The notes under the pieces: model-generated | What the model was told of the DNA's origin: nothing | Seen by the model: only the letters and a program-made list of their open reading frames with translations | Database searches by the model: none | Shown: one piece after another, positions 44,103 to 53,008 of the stretch | How positions within the stretch are numbered: position 1 is the stretch's first letter | Layout: each line of letters starts with the position of its first letter | Position numbers and translations under genes: made by a program | Assembly (NCBI RefSeq): GCF_021278965.1 | Contig: NZ_CP065589.1 | Location: 4,531,001 to 4,595,000, forward strand | Reading direction: 5' to 3' | DNA length: 64,000 bases | From: Chryseobacterium capnotolerans | GTDB taxonomy: Bacteria; Bacteroidota; Bacteroidia; Flavobacteriales; Weeksellaceae

Positions 44103-44852
44103 ATGTCAAAGATGAGAATAAAGTCCATATTGGTTTCTCAACCAGCGCCTAGTGAATCTTCTCCATATTTGGATATAGCGAAGAAGGAAAAAATAAAGAT
44201 TGATTTCCGTCCATTTATCCACGTTGAAGGGGTTGACAATAAAGAACTCAGAACTCAGAAAATAGATCTGACGCAATATACCGGTATCATTTTTACCAGT
44301 AAAAATGCTATTGACCATTATTTCAGACTTGCAGAAGAATTACGTTTTGCAGTTCCAGATACAATGAGATATATCTGCCAGTCGGAAGCTATTGCCAACT
44401 ATCTGCAGAAGCACATCGTGTACAGAAAAAGAAAGATCAGCTTTGGGGAGAAAAACTTCTCAGACCTACTTCCTCTGTTCAAGAAGTTCCCTACTGAAAA
44501 GTACCTGTTACCATCTTCAGATGTTTTAAGCCCAGACATTGTAAAAACTTTAGATTCTGCTAATGTAGAGTGGACAAGAGCAATCATGTACCGCACTGTA
44601 TGCAGTGACCTGACAGACATCAACATTAAAGATTACGACATGTTGATTTTCTTCAGCCCACAGGGAATCAAATCTCTACAACAAAACTTCCCAGACTTCA
44701 AGCAGGATGAAACAAAGATCGGAGTTTTTGGAAACACCACTTTAGCAGCCGCTGAAGAAGCAGGATTAAAAGTAGATCTAATGGCTCCTACGAAGGAAAC
44801 ACCTTCTATGACCATGGCCCTAGAAAAATACATTAAAGCACTACACAAATAG
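44103..44852 (+). CDS. hemD: Uroporphyrinogen-III synthase
   Basis: HemD cyclises hydroxymethylbilane to uroporphyrinogen III in haem synthesis. The 249-residue protein (246 if Met-4 starts) has the two-lobed fold with weakly conserved motifs YTGIIFTSKNAIDHYF, CQSEAIANYL, YDMLIFFSPQGIKSLQQNFP and GVFGNTTLAAAEEAGL. Its position directly after DUF4271 supports the call. A hairpin terminator follows. Confidence 0.9.
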   Translation: MSKMRIKSILVSQPAPSESSPYLDIAKKEKIKIDFRPFIHVEGVDNKELRTQKIDLTQYTGIIFTSKNAIDHYFRLAEELRFAVPDTMRYICQSEAIANYLQKHIVYRKRKISFGEKNFSDLLPLFKKFPTEKYLLPSSDVLSPDIVKTLDSANVEWTRAIMYRTVCSDLTDINIKDYDMLIFFSPQGIKSLQQNFPDFKQDETKIGVFGNTTLAAAEEAGLKVDLMAPTKETPSMTMALEKYIKALHK

Positions 44853-44877
44853 TCTTTAATACAAAAAAATAAAGCTA

Positions 44878-44914
44878 ACCATCTCTCCAATAAAGGAAAG
44901 ATGGTTTTTTTTTG
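44878..44914 (+). terminator. Terminator after hemD
   Basis: The arms CCATCT..TCC and GGA..AGATGG around AATAAA lead into a T9 run. Confidence 0.8.
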
Positions 44915-44916
44915 AT

Positions 44917-44924
44917 TACATTTG
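44917..44924 (+). promoter_or_regulatory. -7 box TACATTTG
   Basis: This perfect box starts just after the hemD terminator and lies 68 bases before the S9 peptidase ATG at 44993. It lies downstream of the alternative TTG start at 44912, which it rules out. Confidence 0.45.
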
Positions 44925-44992
44925 AACAAAAATTAACATTCAATAGTACGTTCCCGGAAATCGTTTCGAACGTACAAAAATTAAAATATCTG

Positions 44993-47038
44993 ATGAAAGC
45001 TCCACAAGCAAAAAAAATAGAAAAAATACTAGAAACCCACGGTGACAGAAGAATTGACAATTACTTCTGGCTTAATGAAAGGGAAAACCCGGAAGTTCTT
45101 CAATATCTAGAACAGGAAAATGCTTACGAAGAATTCATCATGAAAGACACCGAAGATCTTCAGGAAGAGCTCTTCGAAGAAATGAAAGCACGATATAAAA
45201 AGGATGATGAATCTCTTCCTTATTTCTTTAATGAATATTGGTATATTGTACGCTACGAAGAAGGAAAAGAATATCCTATTTTCTGTAGAAAGTACAAAAG
45301 CCTGGACAACGAAGAGGAAATTTTACTTAACGTAAATATTCTGGCAGAAGGGGAAGATTTCTTTGAAGTAGGAAGTGTTGCAGTAAGTCCCAATAATGAA
45401 TTGACTTCTTTTTCTTCGGATAATGTAGGAAGAAGAATCTACACCCTTAACTTCAAAAATTTAAAAACCGGAGAAATTCTTCCTGACAAAATCCTGAATA
45501 CTACAGGAAAGGCCGTTTGGGCGAATGATAATCAGCATCTATTTTATATCAGAAAGGACAAAAGCCTTCGTGCATTCCAAGTATACAGACATAAACTGGG
45601 AACCGATTCTTCTGAAGATGTACTGATCTTTCATGAAGAAGATGATACATTTGATGTGAATGTCTTTAAAACAAAATCTTTGCAGTATATTTTCATCGCA
45701 AGCTCAAGCACGATTTCTGATGAACATCATTTTATCCCTGCTGACAATGTTTTTGCAGATTGGAAAGTTATTCAGCCAAGAATAGATGATCTTGAGTATT
45801 CTGTAGAGCATTATAAAGATGAATTTTACATTATTACGAATGCTGACGATGCCACGAATTTCAAAATTGTAAAAACAAAGATTGATCACTGCAGCATGGA
45901 AAACTGGGTAGATGTAATTCCTCATCGTCCCGAAGTTTTATTGGAAGGTTTTGAAATCTTTCAGGATTATCTGGTGCTGGAAGAAAGAGAAAAAGGCCTG
46001 CTCCAAATCAAGATTATTGATGAAAGGACCCAAGAGTCTTATTATCTTCCTTTCTCTGATCCAACTTATACAGCCTATATAGGAATTAACCTGGAGTTTG
46101 ACACGGAAGTTCTACGCTATGGCTACACCTCCCTTACCCAGCCTGGTTCTACGTATGAATATAATATGAAGGATAAAACCACAAAACTTCTAAAACAACA
46201 GGAAGTTTTAGGCGGAAAATTCTTCCCTGAAAATTATATTTCTGAAAGAATCTGGGCAGATTCCAGAGATGGTGAGACAAAAATCCCTATTTCTCTTGTT
46301 TATCATAAAGACACGAAAAAATCAGCAGACACACCACTGTTACTTTATGGCTATGGAAGTTATGGACATACTGTAGATGCCAGTTTCTCCAATGTAAGGT
46401 TATCCATTCTTGATCGTGGTTTTATTTACGCTATTGCTCACATCCGTGGTGGTGAATATCTGGGAAGAGAGTGGTATGAAGATGGAAAAATGCTGTTTAA
46501 GAAAAATACTTTCTTCGATTTCATTGACGCAGGGAAATATTTAATAAAGGAAAACTATACTTCATCCAAACATATGTATGCAATGGGCGGAAGCGCTGGT
46601 GGACTTTTGGTAGGAGCCGTTGTCAATTATGAACCACAATTATTCAATGGTATTGTAGCACAGGTTCCTTTCGTGGACGTTGTTACAACCATGTTAGATG
46701 ATACTATTCCATTAACAACCGGAGAATATGATGAATGGGGCAACCCAAATGACAAGGAATACTATCATTATATGAAAGATTATTCCCCTTATGACAATGT
46801 AGAAGCTAAAGATTATCCAAATATCCTGATCACAACAGGATTCCATGATTCCCAGGTACAATATTGGGAACCTGCAAAATGGACTGCTAAGCTTAGAGAA
46901 TTAAAAACAGATGACAATATTCTGGTTTTTAAAACAGATATGAGCTCAGGACATGGTGGGGCAAGCGGAAGATTTGAATCCCTGAAAGAAGATGCATTGG
47001 AATATGCATTTTTATTGAAAATTGATCATAAAGGATAA
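44993..47038 (+). CDS. S9 prolyl oligopeptidase family protein (oligopeptidase B-like)
   Basis: This 681-residue cytoplasmic serine peptidase has an N-terminal seven-bladed propeller (RRIDNYFWLNERENPEV is typical of oligopeptidase B). The C-terminal alpha/beta hydrolase has catalytic Ser near 534 in MGGSAGGLLVG, Asp in the TGFHDSQVQYWEP region and His in SSGHGGASGRF. Such enzymes cut short peptides after basic residues. The start at 44993 gives the usual N-terminus. There is no signal peptide. Confidence 0.92.
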   Translation: MKAPQAKKIEKILETHGDRRIDNYFWLNERENPEVLQYLEQENAYEEFIMKDTEDLQEELFEEMKARYKKDDESLPYFFNEYWYIVRYEEGKEYPIFCRKYKSLDNEEEILLNVNILAEGEDFFEVGSVAVSPNNELTSFSSDNVGRRIYTLNFKNLKTGEILPDKILNTTGKAVWANDNQHLFYIRKDKSLRAFQVYRHKLGTDSSEDVLIFHEEDDTFDVNVFKTKSLQYIFIASSSTISDEHHFIPADNVFADWKVIQPRIDDLEYSVEHYKDEFYIITNADDATNFKIVKTKIDHCSMENWVDVIPHRPEVLLEGFEIFQDYLVLEEREKGLLQIKIIDERTQESYYLPFSDPTYTAYIGINLEFDTEVLRYGYTSLTQPGSTYEYNMKDKTTKLLKQQEVLGGKFFPENYISERIWADSRDGETKIPISLVYHKDTKKSADTPLLLYGYGSYGHTVDASFSNVRLSILDRGFIYAIAHIRGGEYLGREWYEDGKMLFKKNTFFDFIDAGKYLIKENYTSSKHMYAMGGSAGGLLVGAVVNYEPQLFNGIVAQVPFVDVVTTMLDDTIPLTTGEYDEWGNPNDKEYYHYMKDYSPYDNVEAKDYPNILITTGFHDSQVQYWEPAKWTAKLRELKTDDNILVFKTDMSSGHGGASGRFESLKEDALEYAFLLKIDHKG

Positions 47039-47129
47039 AATTAATTACTGTCAATAAAACTTAAAAACAAACCATAAGAAGAGATTAAACACTGACAACA
47101 TCAATTATTAATCATCATTTACCAATTAT

Positions 47130-47468
47130 ATGAACGAGTCCGAATATTGGAAAAAAATAGAACAGTTCTTCGAGGACAATTTCCAGACCGAGAAGAACCC
47201 GCCTATTGAAACACTGCTGTTTTTAATAGGCCTGCAGGAGCTGGGCAGCGGACAGCAAAAATACACAAAAGAAGATAAGGTAAACCTAATTCATATTGCA
47301 ATCTGCAGACTGCTTGAACCTTTTGGATATTATAAATTCTCGCACTATGAAGATGGATGGCCACACTTTGAAAAACTGGAAGATCTTCCCGAATTAAAGC
47401 CTAATGAACAGACCTTGTTGATGAAAAAGGCAATTATTCAATATTTTCAGGAAGAAGAACTTATTTAA
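47130..47468 (+). CDS. Conserved hypothetical protein
   Basis: This 112-residue acidic soluble protein contains PPIETLLFLIGLQELGSG, HIAICRLLEPFGYYKF and DGWPHFEKLEDLPEL. It looks conserved in flavobacteria, but I know of no function. No signal peptide or membrane segment is seen. A strong terminator follows. Confidence 0.75.
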   Translation: MNESEYWKKIEQFFEDNFQTEKNPPIETLLFLIGLQELGSGQQKYTKEDKVNLIHIAICRLLEPFGYYKFSHYEDGWPHFEKLEDLPELKPNEQTLLMKKAIIQYFQEEELI

Positions 47469-47552
47469 GTCGAAAAAGTGGTATTTAAAAATTTACTAAT
47501 AAAAAAGTAGCATTATTAGCAAATCCTTATAAAATACCACATCCCCTTATAC

Positions 47553-47590
47553 AAATAGAGACAAGTAAAATTTTGTCTCTATTTTTTTTA
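47553..47590 (+). terminator. Terminator after 47130-47468 gene
   Basis: The perfect 12-base arms AAATAGAGACAA / TTGTCTCTATTT with a short loop are followed by more Ts. Confidence 0.85.
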
Positions 47591-47744
47591 AACAAAAACA
47601 ATCTTATAATTTAAAAAATGTCGTATTTTTTAAATTAGAGTTAATATTATAAACCACTTCATCCCCAAGCTATTATACAGTATTTTTATGAATTTAATAT
47701 TCATATTTTATAATTTTTCATAATTTAATAGATAAAATCCATAT

Positions 47745-47752
47745 TAGATTTG
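47745..47752 (+). promoter_or_regulatory. -7 box TAGATTTG upstream of paralogue cluster
   Basis: This perfect TAnnTTTG box has no clear -33 TTG. If used, the leader to the first gene at 48020 would be about 260 bases. Confidence 0.4.
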
Positions 47753-47795
47753 TAATTTAGAGGCTTACAGACCAAATTCTTTTGACCTGCTTCCG

Positions 47796-47844
47796 TGGTC
47801 AATTTCCCTCAGAATAACAATGGTCAATTTCTTCAGTATTACAA
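47796..47844 (+). repeat. Two-copy 25-base tandem repeat in long leader
   Basis: Two adjacent near-copies begin with TGGTCAATTTC and end with TAACAA or TTACAA (47796-47820 and 47821-47844). They lie in a 551-base gene-free region (47469-48019) that also holds a terminator, a -7 box and a TCCCG...CGGGA hairpin near 47884-47906. Confidence 0.7.
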
Positions 47845-48019
47845 TATGTACAGTACTGAAAAAAAAGACAAAAACAAGTGAAATCCCGATTCGAACTGAG
47901 CCGGGACGGATAAAAATTTGAAAAAAATACACAAAAAAACTAAGGACTGAAAAACTATGCATTTCAAAAAAAATTCTTCTGAATAAAAGACAGATTAAAA
48001 TTTAAATAGAAATCAAACC

Positions 48020-48907
48020 ATGAGAAAAATTAGCACTTCTTTAATGTTGCTCATTGTCAGCATGGCCTTTTCGCAAGTAGGTATTTCGAAAAATCCAACA
48101 GTCGAGATCCATAACAAGGCCATTTTACAGGTAGACGGAAAATATGAAGGAAAGAATTACGGAATGATGCTTCCTGAAGTATCTGCACCGGAAAACCTTC
48201 CGTTGTATAACTCCCCCACCTCAGATAATGAGATGGCAGGAATGATGATGTTCGAAAAAACGCATGCTACATTTTATTCCTATGATGGAGGAAAATGGAA
48301 CAATGAACCCACTGCTGCAGCATTCAAAATGAAACAATCCAGATTTTTGTCCAATCCGGATGAAGAAATAGGGGTTGCATGTGTACTTCTTGGATGCGGC
48401 CGACATGTGGGGCTTGGCTTCAGCGCACCTATTGATGGAAAGCAATCCTATAATAGTCTTAATATAACCAGGGAAACAGCAGTTGTAGCCGGGGGAGGAC
48501 TTTATGGAGACAAAAGCTTTGACAATGCCAAATTCGTCATTAATGAAGCTGGGGTTTATGACATCTACCTGAATGTTCCTTCCAAAACCGGAGGAGCTGT
48601 ATCACTGACAAGTGGGCCTCAATATCAGCTAAGAGCCTATCTGAAGCAAAGCAATGGCAGCTATAATGAAGTTAAGCTCACTACATTCTTCCCGGATTAT
48701 TATGGTATCCTGGGAATTGGCGGAGATACTAATACCGCAGCTTTTACTACCACGAGAATCCGATTGAATCCGGGTGATTATATTGTTTCGAGAATACATT
48801 CTCCATTGGCAACAGTATCTGTAGTAGTTACTCTTACCGCAGCTACCAATACTAATATTGCCAAATACTATCCAAGAGAAATAATGTTCACCAAAGTAAG
48901 TGATTAA
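48020..48907 (+). CDS. Secreted protein, paralogue 1 of 3
   Basis: This 295-residue exported protein has a signal peptide (LMLLIVSMAFSQ). The N-terminal region has VGISKNPTVEIHNKAILQVDG and YDGGKWNNEP, a pattern shared with its two neighbours (VxIG...A-L-Q-V, MMLP or IMLP, F..YDG..W). It then has a Cys pair (GVACVLLGCGRHVGLGF) and a beta-rich C-terminal half (NEAGVYDIYLNVPSKTGG, LNPGDYIVSRIHSPL). The C-terminal half resembles a trimeric jelly-roll (C1q/TNF-like) fold by pattern, but this is inference. I do not recognise the family. Confidence 0.8.
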   Translation: MRKISTSLMLLIVSMAFSQVGISKNPTVEIHNKAILQVDGKYEGKNYGMMLPEVSAPENLPLYNSPTSDNEMAGMMMFEKTHATFYSYDGGKWNNEPTAAAFKMKQSRFLSNPDEEIGVACVLLGCGRHVGLGFSAPIDGKQSYNSLNITRETAVVAGGGLYGDKSFDNAKFVINEAGVYDIYLNVPSKTGGAVSLTSGPQYQLRAYLKQSNGSYNEVKLTTFFPDYYGILGIGGDTNTAAFTTTRIRLNPGDYIVSRIHSPLATVSVVVTLTAATNTNIAKYYPREIMFTKVSD

Positions 48908-48908
48908 A

Positions 48909-49748
48909 ATGAACAGAAAAACAATTACACTCCAAGTCTTTATTTTAACAGCGATCAGCACCATGGGGTTTGCTCAGGTCAAAATAGGTAACAGACCTGA
49001 GACCATCCATCAAAGGGCAGCTTTACAAGTAGAACATAATGCCAAAGGAATTATGCTTCCCATTGTTGAAAACCATACTGAACTCCCTAATTATAACGCA
49101 GCATATCCCGATCTGTATGAAAACAAGCCTGAAGATAACGGTTTGATATTTTATAACAAAGAGATTAAAGATGTTGTAAAATATGATGGCTACAGATGGA
49201 TAGCTGCCACAGAAAAAAGTATCAAAAATTATAAAAATGTAAGCATACTGGGATCTAATGCTGCCGATGTATCTGTTGCCAATGTACTGGGAATTACAGG
49301 TCGCCCTACCCTTCCTTTCAATATTTTAAATGATTTCGATAGAAATAATATCAACAATTTAGGGGTTATGGTGAATGCTAATGGAGAAATTACGATTCCG
49401 GCAGATGGCTTTTACAGAATCAATCCTTCTGTAAAAACAAGCAGTGCCGGAGGACTTTCCGTAGGAAATGCAGCCACCATTATTTCTTTACAAGCCCTCT
49501 ACGCCAATGCAACAGCTGACGGATGGCAAAAAATTCATGAAAACAGTTTTTTACTTTACGGATTACTGGTAACAGCTGGCAGCGCAAACTCGGTGAACAA
49601 TTTTTCTACTACAAAATATCTGCACGCAGGAGATCAAATCCGTTTAAGAGCAGGTATTCAGGCTGACACCGGATTAAATGTAGGAGCTGGTGTGAATTTT
49701 AAAATGAACGATAAGGATACTTTTATCTATATAGAAAAACTGAATTAA
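48909..49748 (+). CDS. Secreted protein, paralogue 2 of 3
   Basis: This 279-residue exported protein has a signal peptide ending TMGFAQ. The shared N-terminal block has VKIGNRPETIHQRAALQVE, KGIMLPIV and VVKYDGYRWIAA. The C-terminal half has NANGEITIPADGFYRINPSV and LHAGDQIRLRAG, again suggesting an all-beta sandwich. It lacks the Cys pair seen in paralogues 1 and 3. It begins one base after the stop of paralogue 1, so the three genes form one operon. Function is unknown. Confidence 0.8.
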   Translation: MNRKTITLQVFILTAISTMGFAQVKIGNRPETIHQRAALQVEHNAKGIMLPIVENHTELPNYNAAYPDLYENKPEDNGLIFYNKEIKDVVKYDGYRWIAATEKSIKNYKNVSILGSNAADVSVANVLGITGRPTLPFNILNDFDRNNINNLGVMVNANGEITIPADGFYRINPSVKTSSAGGLSVGNAATIISLQALYANATADGWQKIHENSFLLYGLLVTAGSANSVNNFSTTKYLHAGDQIRLRAGIQADTGLNVGAGVNFKMNDKDTFIYIEKLN

Positions 49749-49749
49749 G

Positions 49750-50577
49750 ATGAGAAAGAAAATATACATCACCGCATTTCTGATGACAGCCCAAATAGCA
49801 TTTTCTCAGGTCATTATTGGAAGCGCAGCCAATCCAAGCCCAAATTCAATGTTCAGTGTTGTCAATAATGAAGATAATACTGCCCGGTCTAAAGGAATGA
49901 TGATTCCTACAGTCAATAATGAAACAGAATTACCGTTGTATAATGCCAGCCAGCCTAATCATTTTGATAAAGATCCTTCTATGCAGGGAATGATTATGTA
50001 CAGAAAAGATATCCAAAGAGTGGTCGTATATGATGGCGAGATATGGAAACCTACTTTTTACGAAACCGGAGGAAGAGTCACACGTGCCAGCATGAACCCA
50101 GCAACTTCTGAAAATGATTTTCCTTCTGTAGGATGTGTACTGATCGGATGTGGAGAAAAAGATGTCCCGTTTGGTTTTTACAACACAACATTGGATGGAG
50201 ATAAACTTGGCATTATTGATTCTCAGGGAACTGTGAACAGCAATTTCAGCAACTTTACTTTTAAGGAATCAGGATTTTATAAGGTTCTTATCAGCTTAAA
50301 GGTAAAAACATCCGGGATCCATGTCAGTCCACCTGTAATTTCTTTCAGGGCTTTAAAGAATGGTGCTACCCTTGCAAGAAATGATGTTCCTTTAAATGAA
50401 GCCATTCTTATTACAGCCGGAGCCAATAGAGTGGGAACCATGGAGTTTTTAGCTATGTTTGACAAAGGAGATAAGCTTAAAGTTCAGGTATCAGGAGGCG
50501 TTTCTATCCTAACAGTAGCCGATATCTATAAAATTGTTCCAACAGACGGAACTTTCATCAGCATAGAAAAGCTGTAA
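49750..50577 (+). CDS. Secreted protein, paralogue 3 of 3
   Basis: This 275-residue exported protein has a signal peptide ending QIAFSQ. The shared block has VIIGSAANPSPNSMFSVVN, KGMMIPTVNNETELPLYNAS and VVVYDGEIWKP. The Cys pair is in VGCVLIGCGEKDVPFGFYN, close to that of paralogue 1. The C-terminal beta region includes FKESGFYKVLISLKVKTSG and FDKGDKLKVQVSGGV. It begins one base after paralogue 2. Function is unknown. A large palindromic terminator follows. Confidence 0.8.
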   Translation: MRKKIYITAFLMTAQIAFSQVIIGSAANPSPNSMFSVVNNEDNTARSKGMMIPTVNNETELPLYNASQPNHFDKDPSMQGMIMYRKDIQRVVVYDGEIWKPTFYETGGRVTRASMNPATSENDFPSVGCVLIGCGEKDVPFGFYNTTLDGDKLGIIDSQGTVNSNFSNFTFKESGFYKVLISLKVKTSGIHVSPPVISFRALKNGATLARNDVPLNEAILITAGANRVGTMEFLAMFDKGDKLKVQVSGGVSILTVADIYKIVPTDGTFISIEKL

Positions 50578-50615
50578 ATTCGAAATACAAAACATTTTAT
50601 ATTCCATATTTCATT

Positions 50616-50648
50616 AAACCGGAGTTTCCCATGGGAAACTCCGGTTTT
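50616..50648. terminator. Bidirectional palindromic terminator
   Basis: A near-perfect palindrome of AAACCGGAGTTTCCC and its complement meets around CATG. A and T runs on either side let it serve the paralogue operon and the converging SRPBCC gene. Confidence 0.85.
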
Positions 50649-50694
50649 CATTTTATAAAATTAAAGATCTGTCTATCAATTTTTTATTTTCATA

Positions 50695-51180
50695 TTAACC
50701 AATAATCTCTTTAAGCTGAGTCAGTCCCATTGTAAAGCCTTGTTCAAATCCCATATCCAACATTTTCTTCATCACTTCTTCAGATTGGTAATGAATATTT
50801 ACCGTTACTTTTGTTCCTTCCTCCACTCCTGTAAAGCCGATCAGCCATTTTGACCTTGGAGAATCTTCATTTACTTCTCCTTTTTCATTACAAAATGCAC
50901 TAGTCCAATCAAAACTCCTATGTTCAATGATTTCACCGTACTGAGATTGGGAATATCCTTTTTCTCCATTCGGACCTACCATAGCATACAGCCAGATACC
51001 GCCTTCTTTAAAATCCTGTTTTACAGTTTCACATTTCCAGGGTCTTGGCCCCCACCACTGATCCAATAATTCGGATTGGGTAAAATAGTTCCACACTTTT
51101 GAAACATCAGTCTTGTAAATATTCATTACATAGATACTTTTTGAGTCAAAATCTTTGTTGAAAATGATGTTAGATTCCAT
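50695..51180 (-). CDS. SRPBCC (AHSA1-type) protein
   Basis: This 161-residue soluble protein has the START/AHSA1-like fold. Family features are VWNYFTQSELLDQWWGPRPW, GPNGEKGYSQSQYGEI, FDWTSAFCNEKGE, then TKVTVNIHYQSEE and a long C-terminal helix (MLDMGFEQGFTMGLTQLKEI). Such proteins bind hydrophobic ligands in a deep pocket or act as stress-related cochaperones. No partner is visible here and the ligand is unknown. Confidence 0.9.
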   Translation of the reverse strand: MESNIIFNKDFDSKSIYVMNIYKTDVSKVWNYFTQSELLDQWWGPRPWKCETVKQDFKEGGIWLYAMVGPNGEKGYSQSQYGEIIEHRSFDWTSAFCNEKGEVNEDSPRSKWLIGFTGVEEGTKVTVNIHYQSEEVMKKMLDMGFEQGFTMGLTQLKEIIG

Positions 51181-51381
51181 AAAGTAATAATTTTGATTAA
51201 AGGTAACTCTTTATTGACAGAAAGGACTTTTCCTATGACAAGTAATCAATAATTCATAAATAATTGTTAAAAAACAGTCTTTTAAGAAAAAAAACATAAT
51301 TTTTTGGCTCGTTTTTTGTTTACGTACTCTTAAAACAATTAATTTTAACATTCATTTTTCCAAAACATATATAATTAAATA

Positions 51382-52920
51382 ATGAATAATAAATTCATCC
51401 CAATAATTTCGGTGTTTATGACAATCTCACTGATTGTCTTTGTTACGCTCCAATTTTATTGGCTGAAAGGCTATTACGGTGTACTGGAACAGGACTTTTC
51501 AAATAAAGTTTATTCTGTTTTGGAAAATACATCCAAAACAATTGAAGAAATTGAAGCCGATAAATATCTGACTAAGGATAACAGAAGTACCATTCTTGCT
51601 AACAGCAAAAACCCTTCACTTACTACCATTCAACAGGTAGAAGATTCCGGAACGCAAAGACAGATTATCTACTCCAAGAATATTATTTCCAAAGCACAGC
51701 TTCCAATCTCTAAAACAGGAGATTCCGTAAAACTTACTACGTTATATACTGATGAGGCGGCTTACAAAATAAAAAGGGACACTACCAATCGTGAAATTCT
51801 AACCTCGGACATCAATCAGGACATTGAAACCGGGGATTACGCTGTAAAAGAGTTTGTAAAGGTATATGGGAACAATCTACCTATTGCACAAAGGGTCAAC
51901 CCAGCGACTCTCGACTCTGTCATTACCAAAGAATTAAAAATCAGAGGGATTACGGCAAAATTCGGATATGGAATTGTTGATAAAGACAACAAACTTACCA
52001 GTATTGCTAATAAAGCCTACAAAGAAAAAAAGGACAGTAACACCTATAGCTACCCTCTTTTTACTGATAAAAAGTACAATACTTTATACAATCTGGCTCT
52101 AGTTTTCCCTAAGAAGGAGTATTCACTGGCGATGAACAACTGGCCAATGCTATTGGGGACTTTCCTTTCATTGCTTACTATTCTTGGGATTTATATTATC
52201 TCTATCAATTATATGATGAGACAGAAAAAGCTTGCAGAAGTAAAAACAGACTTCATCAACAATATGTCGCATGAATTCAAAACACCACTGGCGACTATTT
52301 CTGTAGCAACAGATTCATTAGCTAATGATAAAATTGCTACTAATCCGGATAAGGTAAAATATTATTCCGAATTGATTAAACAGGAAAACCTGAGGATGAA
52401 AAAGCAAGTAGAAAATGTTCTGAACATGTCTAAGCTTGAAAGAAATGAAGTAGAATTATTCCTGAGAGAAACCAACGTAAGGGAACTTATCCAAAGAACA
52501 ACAGAATCTTTCAACCTGATTGTACAGCAGAGAAACGGTACTCTGACTCAGAAATTCAATGCCACTCATTATAATTTTAAAATTGATGAGTTCCACATCT
52601 CGAATATGCTGGTAAACTTACTGGATAATGCGAACAAGTATTCTCCCGAAGCTCCTGAAATTCATGTAGAAACAAGAAATGAAGGGCATTGGTATATTAT
52701 CGAAATCTCAGATAAAGGAATGGGGATGGATACCCAGAATAAAACAAAGATTTTCGAGAAATTCTTCAGGGAAGAAACTGGGAATATTCACAATGTAAAA
52801 GGACAGGGACTGGGACTTTCCTATGTTAAAAAAATAGTAGAACTCCACAAAGGACAGATTATTGTAGAATCCAACAAGGGCACTGGAAGTACATTTACAA
52901 TAAAACTACCAATGGGGTAA
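51382..52920 (+). CDS. Two-component sensor histidine kinase
   Basis: This 512-residue inner-membrane kinase has TM1 at about residues 8-28, a periplasmic sensor region of about 220 residues with no recognised domain, and TM2 at about 253-275. The DHp domain has the phosphorylated His near 297 in NNMSHEFKTPLATI. The ATPase domain has the N box (NLLDNANKYSPE), G1 (ISDKGMGMD), F box and G2 (VKGQGLGLSYVKKI). No HAMP domain is evident. The response regulator gene follows after 88 bases. The next genes look metal-related, so this pair might sense metal or envelope stress, but that is inference. Confidence 0.93.
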   Translation: MNNKFIPIISVFMTISLIVFVTLQFYWLKGYYGVLEQDFSNKVYSVLENTSKTIEEIEADKYLTKDNRSTILANSKNPSLTTIQQVEDSGTQRQIIYSKNIISKAQLPISKTGDSVKLTTLYTDEAAYKIKRDTTNREILTSDINQDIETGDYAVKEFVKVYGNNLPIAQRVNPATLDSVITKELKIRGITAKFGYGIVDKDNKLTSIANKAYKEKKDSNTYSYPLFTDKKYNTLYNLALVFPKKEYSLAMNNWPMLLGTFLSLLTILGIYIISINYMMRQKKLAEVKTDFINNMSHEFKTPLATISVATDSLANDKIATNPDKVKYYSELIKQENLRMKKQVENVLNMSKLERNEVELFLRETNVRELIQRTTESFNLIVQQRNGTLTQKFNATHYNFKIDEFHISNMLVNLLDNANKYSPEAPEIHVETRNEGHWYIIEISDKGMGMDTQNKTKIFEKFFREETGNIHNVKGQGLGLSYVKKIVELHKGQIIVESNKGTGSTFTIKLPMG

Positions 52921-53008
52921 AACATAAAACAAGAAACCAAAAACAAAATATAAGAAGAGAGAGTGAGACAGTTCATTCTTAATTGTTAATTATTAATTAG
53001 TAAAAGTT

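Noticed and set aside
44912-44992. Upstream TTG start for the S9 peptidase
   Set aside because: It falls in the hemD terminator T-run and before the -7 box; the ATG at 44993 matches the family N-terminus.
47765-47962. Minus-strand 65-residue ORF before the paralogues
   Set aside because: It consists of Phe/Val-rich translation of AT-rich repeat DNA, with no promoter or homology.
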